Positions 58,679-64,000 of a DNA stretch of 64,000 nt are shown piece after piece. The DNA is from Dolomedes plantarius (Eukaryota > Arthropoda > Arachnida > Araneae > Dolomedidae). The notes below the pieces were generated by a model. It saw only the letters and a list, made by a program, of their open reading frames with translations. It had not been told where the DNA came from and made no database searches. The stretch is taken from positions 132,076,375 to 132,140,374 of the forward strand of contig OU015496.1 in assembly GCA_907164885.2 (NCBI GenBank), in the 5' to 3' direction. Made by a program: the position numbers and the translations under genes. Position 1 is the first letter of the stretch; each line of letters begins with the position of its first letter.

Positions 58679-59080
58679 TAGCGTGCTTCTAACATTTGGG
58701 ACGGATACAAATTGAATTCAGCTAGGGCCCTTCTCAGCGCATTGACTACCGATCAATCCTTAAAATTTGAAATATGATTTTTTGAAATTGAGTAACAATA
58801 GAATTGATGTTTGAGTAGTATTCAAAAAGTTATACAATGAGAAAAATAAATGTAATATAAATAAAAGAAGAAAAAAAATGTAGCATGCTTCTAACATTTG
58901 GGACGGATACAAATTGAATTCAGCTAGGGCCCTTCTCAGCGCATTGACTACCGATCGATCCTTAAAATTTGAAATATGATTTTTTGAAATTGAGTAACAA
59001 TAGAATTGGTTTGAGTAGTATTCAAAAAGTTATACAATGAGGAAAATAAATGTAATATAAATAAAAGAAGAAAAAAAAAT
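58679..59080. repeat. About 200-bp tandem duplication
   Basis: 58679-58880 and 58881-59080 are nearly identical, each with TGCTTCTAACATTTGGGACG and GCCCTTCTCAGCGCATTGAC and ending AAAAGAAGAAAAAAAATGTAGC. A few substitutions and a 2-bp indel separate them. Recent. The following 59081-60009 shows nothing. Confidence 0.92.
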
Positions 59081-60009
59081 GTAGCATCGAATTTTTGTTA
59101 TGGATCATATCATTGTTAAAAACTATGTTAGGGCTAAAGACATAATCGGTATTTTCAGTGTCACAGTTTGAAAAAAATGGGAAAAAACCAACTTTTTAAA
59201 AAGTTTTCTACAATTTTCTGATTTAACTGAACCAAAAATTTCTCCTCACATGAATTTTCAAATCAGATTAAGTGAAAATTACACATAATGGAATATGCAC
59301 TGAGCATATAATTTAATACCAAAAATTGCCTGGTGATTAAAAGTTGAGAAGTAATCAGACTTTCAATGTGCTGAATATGTTTAGCACAATATTTAAATAA
59401 GACTTTAATATACATGAACTAGATTACTACCTCGCAAAACTTCCAAGAAACAATTTCAACTAACTATTGTATAACTTTCCATATAATTTGGCTTTCCATA
59501 AAACTCCAACTGATGTTCAGAATCAGTTGAGTTATTTTTCAGGCACAACTTTATCAACATATTTAATTATGAAACTTTGAGAAAGTAAAGACAATTTACA
59601 ATGCATTTCCCCCCATTTTTTAAACAGCTAAACAAGATGCTCAGTGGAATTTTAAAAAATTTAGTACAAATTTAGTACAGGATCAAAAATATAAAATAAT
59701 GGTCTATTAGGATTTGAAGGATGATTATATACTTAAACAAGGGGGGTAGCAAAATAGGATATTGTTTAATAATAAAGTCAGTTGTTCAGTCAAGAAGTCA
59801 ATTATTGTATTTTGATGATCAGAAATTTTATGTCTTAGAACATCAAGCAATTCAATTACCACATTTAATACATTTTCACCATCACTCATTACTGTTTTCA
59901 TTTAATCCAAATTCTTTATATAAGTATTAAGACTTAAAATGGAATAAACATGTTTAACAGAGAGAAAAATTTATGGCATGCATAAAATTAAATTTTACCA
60001 AAATTTAAA

Positions 60010-61700
60010 ATTACTTAGCCCATTAACTAATGATCTAATACATCCAAAAGCAATTTCCTTTTTACTACTTCTGTAATGAATTATCAACGAACCTCTAACA
60101 ACTTATCAGGAAATTCTAAAAATATTTTTAAAATTTTAATGTTAACCATTAAGAATAAATAAAGCTTGGCACTTCACATTTTCATAATATAAATATCATT
60201 TTTCTGTTATTATAAAAGACTCTGTAAACCAGGCGTTTTGCTTTTTGGAACTGTATCTTGTATCCGTGAATTCATTGATTATACAGGAGTTCTATTCCAT
60301 TATTAAGAAAGGGTTATTTCATTCACTTATCAAACACACATTTTGATATAATAAACCACAACTCACAATGGATGTCTTATCTACAATTTTATAAACAAAC
60401 TTTGTCTATGAACACATTTTATATTTTCTAAATAAACCTTGGCATTTTATAATTTTATAATATAAATCTCTTTTTTTGGCAAGAGTTAAAGTCTTTCACA
60501 AGAGTCGTGTTAACTGAAATCCCCGGACTGCACTTTCTCACTCACCTAAAACCTTAACAACAAGCTTCACAGTTAAAAAGAATAAATAAAGAAAATCAAT
60601 ATTCTATCCACAAATTATTGAGACCAAAGTTTATGAGAAAGTTCAGATTAGCGTCTAAGTTAAAAAACTAATTTGAAATTTTTAGTTGTTTAATAAATAT
60701 TTTTAGTTTTTTTCATAGAAAAAATTTAATTAGTTAAAAATAAATCTAAAAAAATATTAAAAACAGTGATTTGGGCCACAAGTCCACTGCTGAAAATAAA
60801 AGTATATCTCGAGAATAAAAAAAGGTAGGCTCAGTGGCGTTAAAAACTTACGCAGGTTATGAGATCCAAGTGGTCGCAGAACTCCCCGACTACGACTTCA
60901 GTCTCCCTGCCAATCGTAAACGCCCACGGGCGTGTCTCCTTAGGAGATAACATTAATTTCCCCACCGCGATACTCTTCACTTATTTCCCACCTACTCTCG
61001 TCGCTGTCGCAGCGCAGTGCATTCGCGCTGGCCTAGTAAGCCCTACGTTATGGGTTCGGGCCTAGGTGGTGTCGCGTAGTCCAAATTATATTATCTTGAT
61101 ATTTTCACTTTTCCCCCAGCGGAATTCTGCGATTATCACATTATTATAGTATGACCCTGAACGGGGCCTTTTTTTTTCTTTTCTATGTTTAATACCTAGT
61201 TTACTGTGGGCCAGTAACCTCCCTATCCGGAATAAAAATCATCTACATTAACTACTTAATTAACTAATAATTTTAATTCTTCTAATACTAGTAATAATAT
61301 TGTACCAGCTTCATTAAATTTTAGCCTTTCCTTCATCTCATGAAGGACTCAAATTTTAATTCACCTTAAAAGACCTTAAATCTTAATACCTACCTATCTT
61401 AATCACTATTAAATCCTACTGAGCATATTACATTGACAACGAAATATCTTGCTGATAGGAGTTAAAACCAGCAGGTCCAGGAACTCCACTTCCAAAATAA
61501 AATAGCAGTTGAGATCCAAGTGGTATTTGTCTTTCAAGCCTGAAGCTCTGAATAGATTCCAGTTTCAAAATTCTGTAAAAAAACCAATATTTTCTTATAA
61601 TGCCATAATAAAAATTTAATGTTTTATCAAACCAAGAAGTATTGAAAAGTAGAGTTCTTTATAAACTTGCTTATCACTAATATAAAAAGGGGAAAAGAAA
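60010..61700. repeat. Segmental duplication, copy 2, with insertion
   Basis: Diverged copy of 57690-58500 plus part of palindrome 2 (CCAGGCGTTTTGCTTTTTGGAACTG at 60229). The counterpart of the exon (minus strand from 61572: ILKLESIQSFRLERQIPLGS) has diverged more than the intron flanks. It is split by the insertion at 60875-61510. Confidence 0.75.
60875..61510. mobile_element. Insertion flanked by a 13-bp direct repeat
   Basis: GAGATCCAAGTGG occurs at 60862-60874 and again at 61511-61523, immediately on each side. Long target duplications of this kind are made by target-primed (LINE/SINE-type) retrotransposition. The first 200 bp are GC-rich (TGGCCTAGTAAG and GGTTCGGGCC at about 61030-61060 resemble polymerase III boxes but sit close together); the rest is AT-rich. 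There is no clear poly-A tail and no coding region. Confidence 0.6.
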
Positions 61701-62577
61701 CTAATTTTACCCTTTATATATATATATTAAGCCAATAAGTTCACATTTATTTTGCACAGCATGACAACAAAATAATTTCCAAAAGACCTTTAGAGATGAA
61801 CAGCTTATAGATAGTTATTGAGAACATTCTCAGATTTATAAAAACTCTTATCGTACAATATCTATTACAATAAAGCAATTTTTTGTATGTACACATTCTG
61901 ATAATCTACAAATCTATATACTTATAAATATATAATTTAAAAACATGGAATGCAAATTAATAAGTTAAGAAACAATTTATGTATCTAAATAGTCTATTTT
62001 GGAATAATTTTCACTGCCATCATCTCTAATAACACTGATAAAAGTGATTTCAAACACGATACAAATTAGAAAATTAAATGCACGTGGCATCTATATTGAC
62101 ACAAATTTAAAACTCTAAACTTCTCATTACTCCAGAGGTTCTTTGAATGAATTCAGGAATACAATGGAGTTCACATACATACAAAAATTAATAATTCTTG
62201 AAAATATATATACACTCAATTGCAAGAATATATACACTCAGTTGCAAAAAGTATGCACCATTATGTTATTCCTAAAGAGTGAAATTGTTTTATTTTATAT
62301 CTTCAGAGAGAGTAGAAATATAATCTAAATATCAAAGCCAGTTCAAAATATTGATTAATAGCAATTGAAATTCAAAATGTTCCTTAAATAAGCTTTTTAT
62401 TTAATGAGATATTCAAGATAAAAAAATGCTCCAATATTTGCTATTGTTTCAATATTTACTTGACATGTGGATACTGATTAAACAATATTTTGATCTGGTT
62501 TTGAAATTTTGAATATATCTTTGCTCTCGATAGACATAAAGAAATTTCACCCAGTAGGAATAACATATACATATATA
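61701..62577. other. AT-rich DNA
   Basis: Short TA tracts (61716-61728, 62205-62240) and nothing else supported; it may be intron of the gene ending at 55409. Confidence 0.45.
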
Positions 62578-62754
62578 CAGTGGCGCACCCAGGGTTTTTT
62601 CTTGGGGGGGGCCCGAGATGAATGGATAAAAATATTTATAATGCATGGGGGGGGCCGAGATGAATGAATACAAATATTTATAATGCAAAATCAATATTTC
62701 TACTTCTTTGGGGGGGGCCAGGGCCCCCTGGGCCCCCCCCTGGGTGCGCCACTG
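62578..62754. mobile_element. hAT-type MITE, 177 bp, 8-bp target duplication
   Basis: CATATATA precedes (62570-62577) and follows (62755-62762). The ends CAGTGGCGCACCCAGGG and CCTGGGTGCGCCACTG are perfect inverse repeats. Inside are runs of G and C and two copies of GGCC(C)GAGATGAATG(G/A)ATA(A/C)AAATATTTATAATGCA. Classical small hAT derivative. Confidence 0.93.
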
Positions 62755-63634
62755 CATATATAGCAATTGAGTGTACACATAGAACATTATAAATAGAATT
62801 TTAAAAAAATTATATTTTAAGGCTATTAAGATTATACATGAAAAATACCTATTAGTGTTTAGCATTTAAATTAAAATATATAATTATACTAAATACATTC
62901 TTTTAAATTATGAACACAAAAATTTTAAGAATATTTGTTCTTTATTTCTTTATAATGTATAAAATGCAGTGTATTTTATAAAGTTTACTCAAAACACAAT
63001 TTGATAAGGAATTCAATAGATCCTTTTGTATGATTTACAAGTTCATTTTTAGAATCTTTTATAATGTGGAACGTTTTTGAATCCATCTTTTAACATTTAG
63101 ACATGGATAATTTGTTGCCTATTGATACCTGGCAATAAGAACATTGTAAAATATATTTAATAGGAAAATGGACAATTTTTCCACCATTGAATACTATGCA
63201 TGAATTTACTATGGAGGAATCATGTGTAACTGATTTATCAATCCAGTAGTAAAAAAATGTTTAATTTGGATTAACATATTAAAAAAAAATTTCATTATAA
63301 TTTTCTTTCAAATTTCTTTAAAGAAATAAAATGGAAAATATGGTAAATATGAAGAACATGATACGGTTTCTCGCCAAGCCTTTTGTTTTCGCCAACGGCT
63401 TGGCGTTTGGCTCGCTTTTGGGTTTGCTGTTTTTCCCTGCACGGTTCTTCTTTCCCATCATGGTTTTTCTTTTCACCTTGTGAAAAATTGAAGTATCGCA
63501 AGCGTGTCTCGCAAGATGAATGCAAACGCGGTGTTCTGCAATGAAGAATTAATTCAAAACGTAATCATCGCAACTTGTTCGTAAAAAAAATCTATCGCAG
63601 CCTGTATAAAAATCGTAGGCGCAATTGGATACGC
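62755..63634. other. AT-rich spacer with a small GC-richer block
   Basis: 63361-63540 is GC-richer, with GCCAAGCC and GCCAACGGCTTGGC forming a short palindrome. No gene is recognised; the 76-codon minus frame there (63295-63525) is Lys-rich and unassigned. Confidence 0.45.
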
Positions 63635-64000
63635 CAGTGATTCTCAACCTTTTTTTTGTTATGGTACACTTTTAATAATTTTAAAATTTGGTGGCACACT
63701 AACAATAAGATAATTTCCTAAGAATTTTACTAGATGATTGATGTACTTATAATATAATTTGTTAAAATAGCAACGAAATAATTTTCATTGAAATATAAAA
63801 TGAAATTGCATTTCAAAGTAAACAAAATGTTTAACTACAAATTGCTTTTGGTGCGAAATCTGAGCTTTTTTTTTTGATAACTTCATCTATATTTGGGCTT
63901 AAACATGATAATGCTACTCTCATTTTGTGATCCAGATTTAAAAGTCTGCAACCCGGTGGGTTTGCTTGGTACTTTATATTTTCTGTCTCCACAAACACTG
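63635..64000. mobile_element. Left end of a hAT-type element, runs off the window
   Basis: CAGTGATTCTCAACCTTTTT followed by GGTACACTTTTAAT and TGGTGGCACAC is the widely distributed terminus of hAT (Charlie-like) elements. The right end and any transposase lie beyond position 64000, or the element is truncated. Confidence 0.65.

Overview
The window is AT-rich, intron- and transposon-dominated animal DNA: no operons, no ribosome binding sites, no rRNA genes and no intact protein gene. Tc1, mariner, pogo/Tigger, Ginger (KRBA2-like), hAT, TTAA-flanked MITE and Helitron elements together, plus long (TA)n arrays, fit an invertebrate. The Tc1 and Ginger sequences look to me like those common in arachnid genomes, but this placement comes from memory and is only an inference.

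Layout. 0-1.4 kb: a dead mariner in a (TA)n array. 2.3-5.7 kb: two pairs of old direct repeats and a decayed Tc1. 8.1-11.5 kb: a diverged tandem satellite (units about 175-225 bp) interrupted by a solo-LTR-like insertion, with an inverted monomer further on. 13.5-24 kb: a dense mosaic of a TTAA MITE, a mariner fragment, a foldback element with arms of about 340 bp, a damaged 3.3 kb Ginger transposon, a pogo-type element, a Tc1 and a small MITE, most ending flush in (TA)n. 24.5-27 kb: tandem repeats, a non-autonomous Helitron with a 13-bp terminal hairpin, and a tRNA-derived SINE. 29-32.6 kb: a GC-richer promoter-like patch, MITEs (one nested in another) and an inverted copy of a 0.7 kb repeat also at 20.7 kb. 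32.6-41.7 kb: mostly featureless AT-rich DNA with two mariner-type relics, a small MITE and a minisatellite. 41.8-51.1 kb: an old duplicated segment; one copy is broken by a Tigger derivative and the other by a Tc1 that itself contains a 5.17 kb unclassified transposon. 51.7-54.5 kb: a TTAA element, a hAT MITE with an 8-bp target duplication and a second SINE. 55-62 kb: probable 3' end of a minus-strand host gene (two exons that join in frame, stop codon, AATAAA), whose introns hold two long imperfect inverted repeats and a large duplication. 62.5-64 kb: a hAT MITE and one end of another hAT element.

The most interesting object is the element at 45,354-50,526. It has matching ends (CCCCAAGTAACACA...), about ten copies near each end of the 11-bp palindrome GTTGGSCCAAC, no transposase I can see, and splice-like and polyadenylation signals on the plus strand. 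It splits a Tc1 transposase between two codons and carries its own foldback insertion, giving a three-level nest. A second theme is the repeated physical association of (TA)n arrays with transposon ends. No gene here forms a pathway with another; apart from the exon pair at 55.4 and 58.3 kb, the coding sequences are transposase relics. Coordinates of element ends were read by eye and may be off by a few bases.
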